Shown piece after piece: positions 17,233 through 26,664 of a stretch of 64,000 nt of DNA. This stretch comes from Bacteroidales bacterium UBA1309. Its GTDB lineage: Bacteria; Bacteroidota; Bacteroidia; Bacteroidales; Dysgonomonadaceae. The stretch lies in NCBI GenBank assembly GCA_002307185.1, contig DBTT01000039.1, positions 36,020 through 100,019 of the forward strand, written 5' to 3'. Below the pieces are notes generated by a model. The model saw only the letters and a program-made list of their open reading frames with translations, was not told where the DNA came from and ran no database searches. Numbering within the stretch: position 1 is the first letter of the stretch; each line of letters starts with the position of its first letter. A program made the position numbers and the translations under genes.

Positions 17233-20200
17233 ATGCAAAAGTTGAACTACTATATCGACAGATTTTACACTTGGCTAAGAGTTGCTTTTCAAAATAAAGA
17301 AGCCGAGACAATTAATCACTTCAATCCTCTGACTCCGACTGAAGATGCAGAAGAATGTGAGGTTTATTTAGAATCTATTGAATGGGCACTTAAAAAAAAG
17401 AAAACTATCAGAAATATTGCAATATCCGGAACATACGGTTCGGGTAAGAGCAGCATTATTAAAACCTTCATTAAACGAATTCACAAATCTGAGAATTTTT
17501 TAAAACGTATATTTAAGCCCACATATCAGTTTTTAAACATATCCTTAGCAACATTTAAAGATACCGAAATACAACAGCCGCAACCTGACAGAAATAATGC
17601 GACAAACGACAAAGAGCTCCTAAGGCTTATCGAGTTGAGCATTTTGCAACAACTTTTCTTTCACGAAAAGAATCACAAAACACCTGACTCTAGATTCAAG
17701 AAAATCAAAAAAGAAAGTACCTGGAAACTTGTATTATACACATGCCTTACTCTTCTCTCATTATTATCAATATTATACTTATTCTTTCCGAAAATCTTTC
17801 ACACCATATCTATAATTAGTTCAATTAAAGTTGATTCTATTGTTGTAAGTCATATTGCTTCTTCAATTATAATTATAAGTGTTTTTCTGCTTATTTTAAA
17901 ATCTTCAAGAGGACTATTAAGTGCTTCAATAAAGAAGTTGAATATAAACAATGCTGAGATTGAAATTGATAACGGAATAAGTAAATCAATCCTGAATAAT
18001 CATTTAGATGAAATTATTTACTTTTTTGAAGCTACTAAATACAACGTGGTAATTATTGAGGATTTAGATCGTTTTGAACAAACCGAAGTGTTTACCAAAC
18101 TGCGAGAAATCAATCTTTTAATCAATAATTCAAATAAGATTAAAAGGGATGTAGTTTTTATTTATGCGATTAAAGACGATATGTTTGTAGATAAAGACAG
18201 AGCTAAATTCTTTGACTTTATGATTCCAATTATACCTGTCGTTGACTACTCGAACTCAGGTAATAAATTGCTGAAAATAATACAGCAAAATAACTATAAT
18301 ATTTCACATGATTTGATTGATGATTTATCGCTGTTTATTGATGATATGCGATTGTTATACAACATCATGAATGAATTCTATATATATTCAAACAAATTAG
18401 GACAACGCTTTCAAAATCAATTGTTAGCGATGATTGTTTATAAAAACATTTTCCCAAATGACTTCACAAAATTAAGTCAAAATGAGGGAGATTTATATAA
18501 CGTCATAAGTAAAAAGCAAGATTATATTAAAGCCTCAATAGCTGATATTGATAGGGAAATTTCAATAAAAAGAGAGAATATAATAGTCAGAAATGAACAG
18601 AAGCTAAGAAATATCAAGGAACTTAGAGCTTTGTATATATTAGCTCTTATTAATGATATTAAAGCATCTGGTTTTTTGGGATTTAATGTTGGAGGCAACA
18701 TAGTAGATAATGATGTTATGTATGAAGATGAGAATTTTCAAGTCATATTAAAAGGATCTATTAATTATTTTCATAAAGATCATTACAGTAGTAAAACAGA
18801 AAAAAAACATAGTTTTACTTTTAAAAATATTGAATCTAAAGTTGATAGTATTTACACATATAAACAGAGAGAAGAATTATTGGATAAAGATGGTATCAAT
18901 GAATTGAGAAACAAAATCAAACAGCTAACTAAAAAGAAAAATGATATTCAAAAAAGTAAAATAAAGGACTTACTTTCAAATAAACAAATAATCATTGAGA
19001 TAGAATCTGAAAAGAATGACTCAGAAACAAAAAAGAAAAACGATTTAATCAATATCTTACTAAGGAATGGATATATTAATGAAGATTATTCAGATTATAT
19101 TTCAATATTTCACGAAGGAGCATTAACTAAATCCGATTACCAATTTCTAATTAATGTAAAGAAAGAAGAAACAACAGAATACAGCTATGGCATTATTAAG
19201 AAAGAAGGATTACTCAAAAAGGTTGATGACTTTGCATTTGAGAAGCCTTATGTATTTAATCATGGTTTGATTGACTTTCTCCTAAAAACAAAATCTTATG
19301 AAAAAAAGAAGGAATTCCTACTTAAACAGCTCAGTAATGAAACAAGCGAAAGCATCGGTTTTATTAATGAATATATAGACAATAGTGCTGTTGTTGAATT
19401 GTTTATTAAAAGTTTATGTCATCAATGGACAAATATTTGGAACTATATCCGCTATAAATCTCAATATACAGATGAAAGAATAGATAAATACTTTAGATTA
19501 ATTATTTCACATGCCGATGTTGATGATATAGAAAAGATATTTGAAAAGGAATACGATTATTTGACCAACTACAGTGACTTTTTAAATATATCACTTGTCA
19601 AAAAGGGTAAACTTGAACAAATTATTAAGCGATTGAATCTAAAATTCCGTTCAATTGATATTGATTCACCAAAACCCTTACTTGAATATCTATTTAAAAA
19701 TGATTATTATGATATTAACGTTGAGATGTTCCGTACTCTAATGTCATTTAATAATGACTTTGAGGCGAATGGGTTTGAGACAGCCAATTATGGATATATT
19801 CTTTCCAAGGGAAATGATTATCAAATAAAATATATTGAATCCAATATTGATGAGTATGTAGAATTTGTGTATCTCAAACTGGTAAATAACACAAAAGAAA
19901 AATTAATAGATTATAAGCGTCTGCTTAATCACTCTAAATTAAATCTTTATTTAGCAGAGGAGATCATTGTAAAGGTTGAGACATATATTGAAAATATAAG
20001 TGAGATAGACGACAAAGAGGTTATTGATTTGCTTTTTAAATACTCGAGAGTAAAAGCAAGTTGGGATAATATCTTGCATTCTTTTGAAAGTCAAGACAAT
20101 ACATTCAGTAATGGATTAATTGAGTATTTCAATACTTTATCAAACGCAGAATTGCTCTCAAAAGAAAGAATGACAACAGTAAAAGTTGGAGAAAAATCAA

Positions 20201-20919
20201 AGTACAGCGCTTTGTGCCGCACAATAATATATGAACAAAAGATTCAATCAACGTCATATAAATTATTATTGAAATCTAGTCCTTGGTGGTACGAAGAGTT
20301 TGATTCTGAAAAATTATCTAAAGACAGAATTGCTATTTTAATAGAATCAGGTAAAGTTAATCCGACAATATCAAGTTATCAATTTTTGAAAAGCAATTTC
20401 GTTGGAACTAATGTTTTGCTCCTTGAAAAGTATATGGAAATATTTGATGAAAAAATCAATGAAATTACAATAGACAGCTCTGATTTGAATCTTGTTTTAA
20501 AGTCGACTAAACTTTCGGCCAAGTATAAATTCTATATTTTGAATAGTTGTGAGGAAGATATTGTAATTGAAGAAACTGAGAATTTAAGACTTATTGCGCA
20601 ATTGCTTGTTGACAACGAATCTTACTCAATATCTGATAGTTTAAAATTATCCGTTATAACCGAAAAGAGCATATTCCCCAAAAACAGATTAATACTATTC
20701 AATAGGAATATAAATCTAATTAAAAAAGATATGCTTGAAGATTTTCTGACTTCAATGGGTGGAGCTTATGAAGAAATTACAAATACTAGTAAAAAAGCAA
20801 TTCTAGTAGACAACACATTGAATCGAGAATTACTTAAGAACCTTATAAAACTTGCTTATATATCAACTTATTCTGAAAAAGAAAAGGGATTAAGAGTGAA
20901 TCATAAACGAAGAGAATAA
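17233..20919 (+). CDS. KAP/YobI-type P-loop NTPase with membrane segments
   Basis: A protein of about 1228 residues. A Walker A motif, GTYGSGKSS, lies near residues 66-74 and a Walker B, VVIIEDLDRFEQ, near 271-282. Two hydrophobic segments, about 165-188 and 205-222, sit between the two Walker motifs. This insertion of membrane helices inside the P-loop domain and the E-D-L-D-R Walker B are hallmarks of the KAP and YobI-like NTPases. The remaining 900 residues are helical and AT-rich-coded, with no domain I recognise. Related NTPases are scattered among mobile and defence-related loci, and their targets are mostly unknown. The frame opens at 17125, but the ATG at 17233 follows a purine-rich AAAGAGAAG and avoids the palindromic DNA upstream, so it is preferred. 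Confidence 0.8.
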   Translation: MQKLNYYIDRFYTWLRVAFQNKEAETINHFNPLTPTEDAEECEVYLESIEWALKKKKTIRNIAISGTYGSGKSSIIKTFIKRIHKSENFLKRIFKPTYQFLNISLATFKDTEIQQPQPDRNNATNDKELLRLIELSILQQLFFHEKNHKTPDSRFKKIKKESTWKLVLYTCLTLLSLLSILYLFFPKIFHTISIISSIKVDSIVVSHIASSIIIISVFLLILKSSRGLLSASIKKLNINNAEIEIDNGISKSILNNHLDEIIYFFEATKYNVVIIEDLDRFEQTEVFTKLREINLLINNSNKIKRDVVFIYAIKDDMFVDKDRAKFFDFMIPIIPVVDYSNSGNKLLKIIQQNNYNISHDLIDDLSLFIDDMRLLYNIMNEFYIYSNKLGQRFQNQLLAMIVYKNIFPNDFTKLSQNEGDLYNVISKKQDYIKASIADIDREISIKRENIIVRNEQKLRNIKELRALYILALINDIKASGFLGFNVGGNIVDNDVMYEDENFQVILKGSINYFHKDHYSSKTEKKHSFTFKNIESKVDSIYTYKQREELLDKDGINELRNKIKQLTKKKNDIQKSKIKDLLSNKQIIIEIESEKNDSETKKKNDLINILLRNGYINEDYSDYISIFHEGALTKSDYQFLINVKKEETTEYSYGIIKKEGLLKKVDDFAFEKPYVFNHGLIDFLLKTKSYEKKKEFLLKQLSNETSESIGFINEYIDNSAVVELFIKSLCHQWTNIWNYIRYKSQYTDERIDKYFRLIISHADVDDIEKIFEKEYDYLTNYSDFLNISLVKKGKLEQIIKRLNLKFRSIDIDSPKPLLEYLFKNDYYDINVEMFRTLMSFNNDFEANGFETANYGYILSKGNDYQIKYIESNIDEYVEFVYLKLVNNTKEKLIDYKRLLNHSKLNLYLAEEIIVKVETYIENISEIDDKEVIDLLFKYSRVKASWDNILHSFESQDNTFSNGLIEYFNTLSNAELLSKERMTTVKVGEKSKYSALCRTIIYEQKIQSTSYKLLLKSSPWWYEEFDSEKLSKDRIAILIESGKVNPTISSYQFLKSNFVGTNVLLLEKYMEIFDEKINEITIDSSDLNLVLKSTKLSAKYKFYILNSCEEDIVIEETENLRLIAQLLVDNESYSISDSLKLSVITEKSIFPKNRLILFNRNINLIKKDMLEDFLTSMGGAYEEITNTSKKAILVDNTLNRELLKNLIKLAYISTYSEKEKGLRVNHKRRE

Positions 20920-21016
20920 AAGCCGTGTAGGTAAAGAGGCATCTCATTCGTGCGGTAGCGATGTAGTTAGCAGGTTTCCCCCAAAAAGAAAAAAGACAAC
21001 TTACAATATAAACAAT

Positions 21017-23086
21017 ATGATTAAAAGAGGAATTCAATTATCCAAAGAGTTTAAGGCTCAAGCTGCTAAAGCAATATTGGCAATCAATCTTTTTGCATTA
21101 ACGTATTTAATAATTCTGTTGTTAGCTGTGTTGCTGACAGGTTTGTGCATAGCTGGAGGAGTTTTATTAATTTTAGTCAAGCCCATGTTTATTACAGTGG
21201 TATTGGGCGTAGGACTGGCAAGTTTGGGAGTATTGGTTTTGATCTTTTTACTCAAATTCATCTTTACATCTCATAAAGTAGATCGTTCGCATCTGATTGA
21301 AATAAATGCACAACAAGAACCTGAATTATTTAAAATGATTCGGGAGATCGTTGAAAGTGTAGGGACAAACTTTCCCAAAAAAGTTTATTTGTCATCAGAG
21401 GTAAATGCAGCGGTGTTTTACGACTCTAATTTTTGGAGCATGTTTTTTCCGGTCAGAAAAAACTTATTAATTGGTTTGGGTTTAGTAAATACGGTAACAA
21501 AAGAAGAATTAAAAGCGATATTGTCGCACGAATTTGGTCATTTTTCTCAACGTTCGATGAAAGTTGGAAGTTATGTATATAATGTGAATCAGGTAATTTT
21601 CAACATGCTTTTTGAAAATGAATCTTATAAAAGCCTTGTTCAAAGATGGGCAAATGTGAGCGGGTATTTTTCCATATTTGTAGTTATCGCAGGTAAAATA
21701 AATGAAGGGATCCAGTGGATTTTGAGGAAGCTGTATGTGGTTGTCAATAAAAGTTATCTTGGACTTTCACGAGAAATGGAGTTCCACGCAGATGAAATTG
21801 CAGCAAGCGTAATGGGATACGAGCCTTTGAAAAATTCATTATTAAGGATGACATTGGCAGACCATTCCCTGAATAATGTCTTGAATTTTTATGACAACAG
21901 GATTTCTGAAAATATCAAAAGCGAGAATTTGTACCAAGACCAATCATCGGTTATTCATTTTGTTGCTGAATTAAATAGTATCCCTAAAAAAAATGGACTT
22001 CCATACATTTCGTTAGAAGAACAAAGTAAATACAACAAATCGAAATTAGTTATTATAGACCAATGGGCTTCCCATCCAACCACAGAAGAAAGGATAAAAC
22101 GATTGGAAAAGAACGGTTTTTCAGTAAAATACGATTCTGATGTACCGGCGAATAGCATATTTAATGATATTTTCAAAACGCAAAAACAAGTCACGGACAA
22201 GTTGTTTGGGACTATTCGTTATGAAGCAGAAAAGAAAGAAATTACAGAGGAAGAATTTCTTGAGGAATATAAAAGAGAAATTTTATCTAATTCATTTCCT
22301 AAAATTTACAATGGTTATTATGACAACAAGAGTCCTATAAGTTTTGAATTGAATGATGACAACCCCATTTCTGATAAAATTACGGTTGATGAATTATTTT
22401 CTGATGAAAAAGTAGATTTAGTTTATACATCTGTTGCATTACAAAATGACATTCAAACACTAACAAATATATCAAACAAGGAAATTTTAGTCAAAACTTT
22501 TGATTATAATGGAGTTCGGTTTAAAAGTAAAAACTCTGAAAAGCTCATTGAAGAGCTCAAACCTCAACTGGCACAACTAAACGAGCAAATAAAGATGAAT
22601 GATTTGGAAATCTATCATTACTTCAGAGGATTGGAACAACAGCAAAACAAAGCAAGTGAATTAGAACAACTTTATACCGAGTTTTTTGAATTTGATAAAA
22701 ACTTCGATTCTAAATATGAAATTTATACCAAACTCACAAACGATTTGCAATTTACCAGTGTGAAAACGCCATTTGAAGAAATTAGAGCTAACTTCAAAAG
22801 GATTGAACGGACAGAAGAGTTATTGAAAACTGAAATTAGTCAATTATTAAGTGACGCTCTATTTGAGACGGAAATTACATTGGATATAAAAGAAAAATTA
22901 GAGAAGTACACATCCACAACACTTGAGTATTTTGGAGGTATCTCCTATTTTGACGAAAACCTACATATACTGTATTCCGCAGTAAATAGTTACGGTTACC
23001 TATTATCAAGAAAGTATTTTCTGATGAAAAGGAAACTATTGACATACCAAGAAGCATTAATAAAAAAAGCACATACAACACAGTAA
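21017..23086 (+). CDS. M48-family membrane metallopeptidase
   Basis: A 689-residue protein. The zinc motif is HEFGH at 171-175, and the third ligand is in EFHAD with E255, the ExxxAD pattern of M48 (HtpX/Ste24-like) peptidases. Two hydrophobic helices lie at about 22-55 and 58-84, and the region before the third ligand is also hydrophobic, so the active site is probably anchored at the inner membrane. The C-terminal 350 residues are charged and partly coiled-coil, longer than in HtpX, and have no family I can name. It lies 97 bases after the NTPase gene on the same strand. Membrane protein quality control is the family role; a link to the NTPase is only positional. Confidence 0.85.
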   Translation: MIKRGIQLSKEFKAQAAKAILAINLFALTYLIILLLAVLLTGLCIAGGVLLILVKPMFITVVLGVGLASLGVLVLIFLLKFIFTSHKVDRSHLIEINAQQEPELFKMIREIVESVGTNFPKKVYLSSEVNAAVFYDSNFWSMFFPVRKNLLIGLGLVNTVTKEELKAILSHEFGHFSQRSMKVGSYVYNVNQVIFNMLFENESYKSLVQRWANVSGYFSIFVVIAGKINEGIQWILRKLYVVVNKSYLGLSREMEFHADEIAASVMGYEPLKNSLLRMTLADHSLNNVLNFYDNRISENIKSENLYQDQSSVIHFVAELNSIPKKNGLPYISLEEQSKYNKSKLVIIDQWASHPTTEERIKRLEKNGFSVKYDSDVPANSIFNDIFKTQKQVTDKLFGTIRYEAEKKEITEEEFLEEYKREILSNSFPKIYNGYYDNKSPISFELNDDNPISDKITVDELFSDEKVDLVYTSVALQNDIQTLTNISNKEILVKTFDYNGVRFKSKNSEKLIEELKPQLAQLNEQIKMNDLEIYHYFRGLEQQQNKASELEQLYTEFFEFDKNFDSKYEIYTKLTNDLQFTSVKTPFEEIRANFKRIERTEELLKTEISQLLSDALFETEITLDIKEKLEKYTSTTLEYFGGISYFDENLHILYSAVNSYGYLLSRKYFLMKRKLLTYQEALIKKAHTTQ

Positions 23087-23130
23087 CTTATGTGAAACTA
23101 TAAGAAGACAGACAAGGGAAAGCAATTTAG

Positions 23131-23163
23131 GTTCGGGTTTGTTTCTATTTGTGACACCCGAAC
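23131..23163 (+). terminator. Hairpin after the M48 peptidase gene
   Basis: A perfect 8-bp inverted repeat GTTCGGGT/ACCCGAAC with a 17-base loop, 44 bases past the stop codon. The T run after it is weak, so termination is probable but not certain. Confidence 0.4.
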
Positions 23164-23174
23164 AAATTTCAAAC

Positions 23175-23209
23175 AAAAAAGGTGGGAGTGTATCATCTAC
23201 AATCCAACC
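23175..23209 (-). terminator. Possible terminator downstream of the pgi remnant
   Basis: On the minus strand an imperfect hairpin (GGTTGGATTGT against ACACTCCCACC) is followed by TTTTTT. It sits just past the duplicated pgi tail and could be the terminator that came with it. Confidence 0.4.
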
Positions 23210-23239
23210 CCCGTATTTCAGAAGAATTATATCTTTTAG

Positions 23240-23352
23240 CTTTTACAGCCCCTTCTTGATCGCTTCTGTTTCTTTTTCATAACCCGGCTTTTCGAGCAAG
23301 GCAAACATGTTTTTCTTGTAAGCTTCCACACCCGGTTGGTCGAACGGATTGA
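23240..23352 (-). pseudogene. Second, diverged copy of the pgi 3' end
   Basis: About 113 bases align closely, roughly 90 percent by eye, with the last part of the intact pgi gene at 24195-24305. They encode the same C-terminus (NPFDQPGVEAYKKNM through EKETEAIKK, then G-L instead of K-L and a stop). Most differences are in third codon positions, so this looks like the tail of a pgi from a related lineage rather than a recent copy. The higBA module lies between the two tails. The fragment lacks any start and cannot make an enzyme. Confidence 0.85.
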
Positions 23353-23364
23353 CAGGAACAAATA

Positions 23365-23712
23365 TCAAAGCACGGTGGCTGCCACTTTCCGTATTTGAGC
23401 AAGGCGATCGGCAAACGGTTTATTTTGTTTTGCCACCTGCAAGTTGTAACGCGCCTGCATTTTTATAGACATTTCTGCCTCGATGCCCAATACTGCTTCA
23501 AACAACAAGGCATATTCGGCTGTTACGGGACGTTTTGCGTTCAACACTTCGTTGAGAACGGAATATGCAACGCCCATTTGTGCTGCAAGTTTGCGCTGAG
23601 ATATCCCACGGGACTCAATTTCTTCTTTTAGAATTTCGCCCGGATGCGTTGGTTCATACGGCGTAAGATTGTTTGCTATCATGTGGGGATCAACCCCTTC
23701 TATCGTTACCAT
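23365..23712 (-). CDS. higA: HigA-family antitoxin
   Basis: A 115-residue XRE-type DNA-binding antitoxin. The start MVTIEGVDPHMIANNL and the block HPGEILKEEIESRGISQRKLA, then MGVAYSVLNEVLNAKRPVTAEYALLFE, form the HigA/VapI-like helix-turn-helix. It would bind and neutralise the HigB ribosome-dependent mRNA interferase and repress the shared promoter. The gene follows the toxin gene after seven bases, the usual toxin-first order of higBA. The partner toxin is frameshifted here, so HigA may now be an orphan regulator. The stop is 12 bases from the pgi remnant. Confidence 0.9.
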   Translation of the reverse strand: MVTIEGVDPHMIANNLTPYEPTHPGEILKEEIESRGISQRKLAAQMGVAYSVLNEVLNAKRPVTAEYALLFEAVLGIEAEMSIKMQARYNLQVAKQNKPFADRLAQIRKVAATVL

Positions 23713-23719
23713 AACATTC

Positions 23720-24036
23720 CTATTTATAATGGTTTGACAATTCTAAAATATTGCACACAGTGGCAACAGATTCAACACCGTTGTTTGTTAACGTAAATTC
23801 GATGCGGTACTGGTGTTTACCCTGATCGAAGAAAGACCTGCCTTATTGCCTTTCAACACTTCGTAATTCAATGCGTTCATCACATACAATGCCTCTATTT
23901 TACTCACATCAAGAAGTGTATCGATGCAACGCTTATATTTTCGTACTATTTCGGGTTGGAAGCGATACTTTTTATCGTCCGTTTTGCCCGTTTCGTACAG
24001 GTCACGCAAATATTCCTTTTCAAAAGTTACAATCAT
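23720..24036 (-). pseudogene. higB: HigB-family toxin, frameshifted
   Basis: The N-terminal 76 residues (MIVTFEKEYLRDLYETGK through GNKAGLSSIRVN) are typical of the RelE/HigB mRNA interferase fold. After SIRVN the frame runs into a short unrelated tail and stops at 23788. Shifting by one base at about 23813-23817 restores the expected ending QYRIEFTLTNNGVES, then ATVCNILELSNHYK and a stop at 23720, so a single-base deletion has broken the gene. The lost part holds catalytic residues, so the toxin is probably inactive. A sequencing error is the alternative. Confidence 0.85.
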
Positions 24037-24057
24037 GCCACTTTCATTTCTTCAGGA

Positions 24058-24065
24058 CAAAGTTA
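24058..24065 (-). promoter_or_regulatory. -7 element of the higBA promoter
   Basis: The minus strand reads TAACTTTG, a perfect TAnnTTTG box, 21 bases upstream of the higB start codon. Confidence 0.55.
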
Positions 24066-24131
24066 GTGATAAGTTTTCCGTTCGCAAAATACAGAACACT
24101 GTTTTAAGCAAAAGATGGCCGCTTAGCAATC

Positions 24132-24174
24132 AAAAAAATTCCGGGCGGACAACTCAAAGTCATCCGCCCGGAAT
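24132..24174 (-). terminator. Intrinsic terminator of pgi
   Basis: On the minus strand a perfect 12-bp stem ATTCCGGGCGGA/TCCGCCCGGAAT with a 13-base loop is followed by TTTTTTTG. It starts about 24 bases past the pgi stop codon. Confidence 0.92.
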
Positions 24175-24197
24175 AGATATTTTAACAGTCGAAACTT

Positions 24198-25547
24198 TTA
24201 CAGTTTCTTTTTTATCGCTTCTGTTTCTTTTTCATAACCTGGCTTTTCGAGCAAGGCAAACATGTTTTTCTTGTAAGCTTCCACACCGGGTTGGTCGAAC
24301 GGGTTCACACCCAGGATGTAGCCGCTGATTCCGCAAGCTTTTTCGAAGAAGTAGATCAACTGACCGATGCTGTAAGCATTCAGAACAGGAACTACCACCT
24401 TGATATTGGGAACGCCGCCATCCACATGCGCTATTTGCGTGCCAAGTTCAGCCATTTTGTTGACGAAATCCACATTCTTTCCAGCCAAGAAGTTGAGACC
24501 GTCCAAGTTTTCCTCGTCGGAGGGAACCAGGAAGGAGTGATTTGGTTTGGCGATAGAAAGTACTGTTTCGAAGATGCTTCTTTCCCCTTCTTGAATCCAT
24601 TGTCCCATGGAGTGAAGGTCGGCGGTGAAGTCAACGGAAGCATTAAAAATCCCCTTGTTGTCTTTGCCTTCGCTTTCGCCGTAAAGCTGTTTCCACCATT
24701 CTGCAAAATAGTGCAATTTGGGGTGGAAGTTAGCCAATATTTCGATTTTCTTTCCTTTCTTGTAGAGTTCGTTGCGAACCACGGCGTATTGTTCCGACAA
24801 GTTTTCTTCAAATGGAACGGAAGGGGCTGTCTTTTCTTCCAACAAACGGGCTCCGGCCACCAATTCCTTGATGTCGATCCCGGCAATAGCAATCGGAAGC
24901 AATCCCACAGGAGTCAACACCGAGTAGCGACCTCCCACATTGTCAGGAATCACATATTTCTTGTATCCCTCTTTGGTAGCCAAAGTGAACAAAGCTCCAC
25001 GTGCAGCATCCGTAACGGCTACAATACGCGACTTGGCCTCTTCTTTTCCTACCGATTTTTCCAATTGAGACTTCAAAATGCGGAATGCCAAAGCTGGTTC
25101 GGTGGTAGTTCCTGATTTGGAAATATTGATGATCCCGAATGATTTTCCTTGCAGGTATTCAGTCAATTCCACCAAATAATCTTCGCCAATGTTGTTTCCA
25201 GCATAAAGGATGACAGGCGATTTACGCTCTTTTTGCAACCAGTCGAAAGAACTGGACAAAGCGTCAATCACGGCGCGTGAACCAAGATAGCTACCTCCGA
25301 TTCCGACTAAAACCACTACTTCGCATTTCGCACGAAGAGCGTCGGCGGTTGCTTGGATGTCGGTCAAATCAGCATCCGTAATAGAAGAAGGAAGAGTGAG
25401 CCATCCAAGAAAATCGTTACCTTTTCCGGAACCATTGTGCAACGTTTCGTTGCTTTTCTTTGCCAATGCGGCTTGTGCATCAATTTCTGCCTGACTTACA
25501 AAACCCAGGGTTTTGCTGTAGTCTAAACGAATTACTTTTTCCATCAT
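24198..25547 (-). CDS. pgi: Glucose-6-phosphate isomerase
   Basis: A 449-residue enzyme interconverting glucose 6-phosphate and fructose 6-phosphate in the cytosol. Family blocks are VVLVGIGGSYLGSRAV (sugar-phosphate loop), IINISKSGTTTEPALAFR, the VGGRYSVLTPVGLLP signature with the catalytic glutamate region after it, and the C-terminal NPFDQPGVEAYKKNM. The length is that of the short bacterial PGI. There are two consecutive ATG codons at the start. Its product equilibrium also controls the glucose 6-phosphate used by Ino1. The gene ends at its own strong terminator, beyond which the higBA module begins. Confidence 0.97.
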   Translation of the reverse strand: MMEKVIRLDYSKTLGFVSQAEIDAQAALAKKSNETLHNGSGKGNDFLGWLTLPSSITDADLTDIQATADALRAKCEVVVLVGIGGSYLGSRAVIDALSSSFDWLQKERKSPVILYAGNNIGEDYLVELTEYLQGKSFGIINISKSGTTTEPALAFRILKSQLEKSVGKEEAKSRIVAVTDAARGALFTLATKEGYKKYVIPDNVGGRYSVLTPVGLLPIAIAGIDIKELVAGARLLEEKTAPSVPFEENLSEQYAVVRNELYKKGKKIEILANFHPKLHYFAEWWKQLYGESEGKDNKGIFNASVDFTADLHSMGQWIQEGERSIFETVLSIAKPNHSFLVPSDEENLDGLNFLAGKNVDFVNKMAELGTQIAHVDGGVPNIKVVVPVLNAYSIGQLIYFFEKACGISGYILGVNPFDQPGVEAYKKNMFALLEKPGYEKETEAIKKKL

Positions 25548-25660
25548 TTTTTATATCGGTTATTGGTGTTTGAATTCCACAATATATTTCTCTTAAATTT
25601 GCAGATTTTCGGATTTGCAATCTATATAAGTTCTCAGCCTCGGCTTCTAAAACGTTTTTA

Positions 25661-26659
25661 TCAGATTAATGTTTTCTCCCGCAACGTTTTTATTTCTGCC
25701 GGAGCAGAGGCATTTTCATACAGTATGCGGTGGATAGCCTCGACAATCGGGATACGCACTTTGTATTTTTCATTCATCTCTATCACACACTTGGTGCCGT
25801 AATACCCTTCAGCAATCATCTGCATTTCCAGTTGTGCCGCCTTCACGGAATATCCTTTGCCAATCATGGTACCGAATGTGCGGTTGCGGCTAAAGCTGGA
25901 ATAAGCCGTCACCAACAAATCCCCGAGATAAGCCGAACTGTAGATGTTACGTTTGGATGGATTCACCACATTAATGAAACGATCCATTTCCATCACTGCA
26001 TTGGATACCAAAACTGCCAAGAAATTGTCCCCATACTTCAACCCGTGACAAATTCCGGCGGCAATAGCATATACATTTTTCAACACGGCAGCCAATTCAA
26101 TGCCATCCACATCGTGCGAAATGGAAGTTTTAACAAACCTTGTGGTAAAAATCCCTGCCAATGTGCAAGCCTTTTCATTTTCCACACAAGCAATCGTGGG
26201 ATAAGTCTGTCTTTCCAAGGCAATCTCCTCCGCATGGCAAGGGCCACCAATGATAGCAATATTTTGGGTAGGCACCTGATAATATTTAGTCAGGTAATCG
26301 GTAACCAGCAAATTTTCAGGGTGAATAATACCCTTGATGGCCGACACAATAAATTTATCGCTGATGCCCACTTTGAGTTTCTCCAAATGCGATTTGAGGA
26401 ATGGCGAAGGCACCGAAATCACCAAGGTGTCGGAATTTTCAACCACTTCGGTTATATCGGAATAGAATGTAATCCTATCCAAATTAAACTCTACCGTTGT
26501 GAGGTAGGATGGATTGTGCCCCAACTTTTTGAATTCTTCAATTTGTTCGGGACGACGCATATACCAGTTGATGTGTTTTTGGGTCATCAACAAGATTTTA
26601 GCCAAAGCCGTAGCCCAGGTACCACCTCCTAAGACAGCTATTTTTCCGGGGAAATTCAT
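25661..26659 (-). CDS. gpsA: NAD(P)H-dependent glycerol-3-phosphate dehydrogenase
   Basis: A protein of about 332 residues that makes glycerol 3-phosphate from dihydroxyacetone phosphate for phospholipid synthesis. It starts with the nucleotide loop IAVLGGGTWATALAK. The SVPSPFLKSHL segment, IGGPCHAEEIA, the catalytic lysine region ELAAVLKNVYAIAAGI and SSAYLGDLLVTAYSSFSRNRTFG follow as in the family. The ATG at 26659 was chosen because it is just before the Rossmann motif; the frame upstream overlaps lysS. It starts five bases after the lysS stop, so the two are an operon. Confidence 0.96.
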   Translation of the reverse strand: MNFPGKIAVLGGGTWATALAKILLMTQKHINWYMRRPEQIEEFKKLGHNPSYLTTVEFNLDRITFYSDITEVVENSDTLVISVPSPFLKSHLEKLKVGISDKFIVSAIKGIIHPENLLVTDYLTKYYQVPTQNIAIIGGPCHAEEIALERQTYPTIACVENEKACTLAGIFTTRFVKTSISHDVDGIELAAVLKNVYAIAAGICHGLKYGDNFLAVLVSNAVMEMDRFINVVNPSKRNIYSSAYLGDLLVTAYSSFSRNRTFGTMIGKGYSVKAAQLEMQMIAEGYYGTKCVIEMNEKYKVRIPIVEAIHRILYENASAPAEIKTLREKTLI

Positions 26660-26664
26660 AGTAT

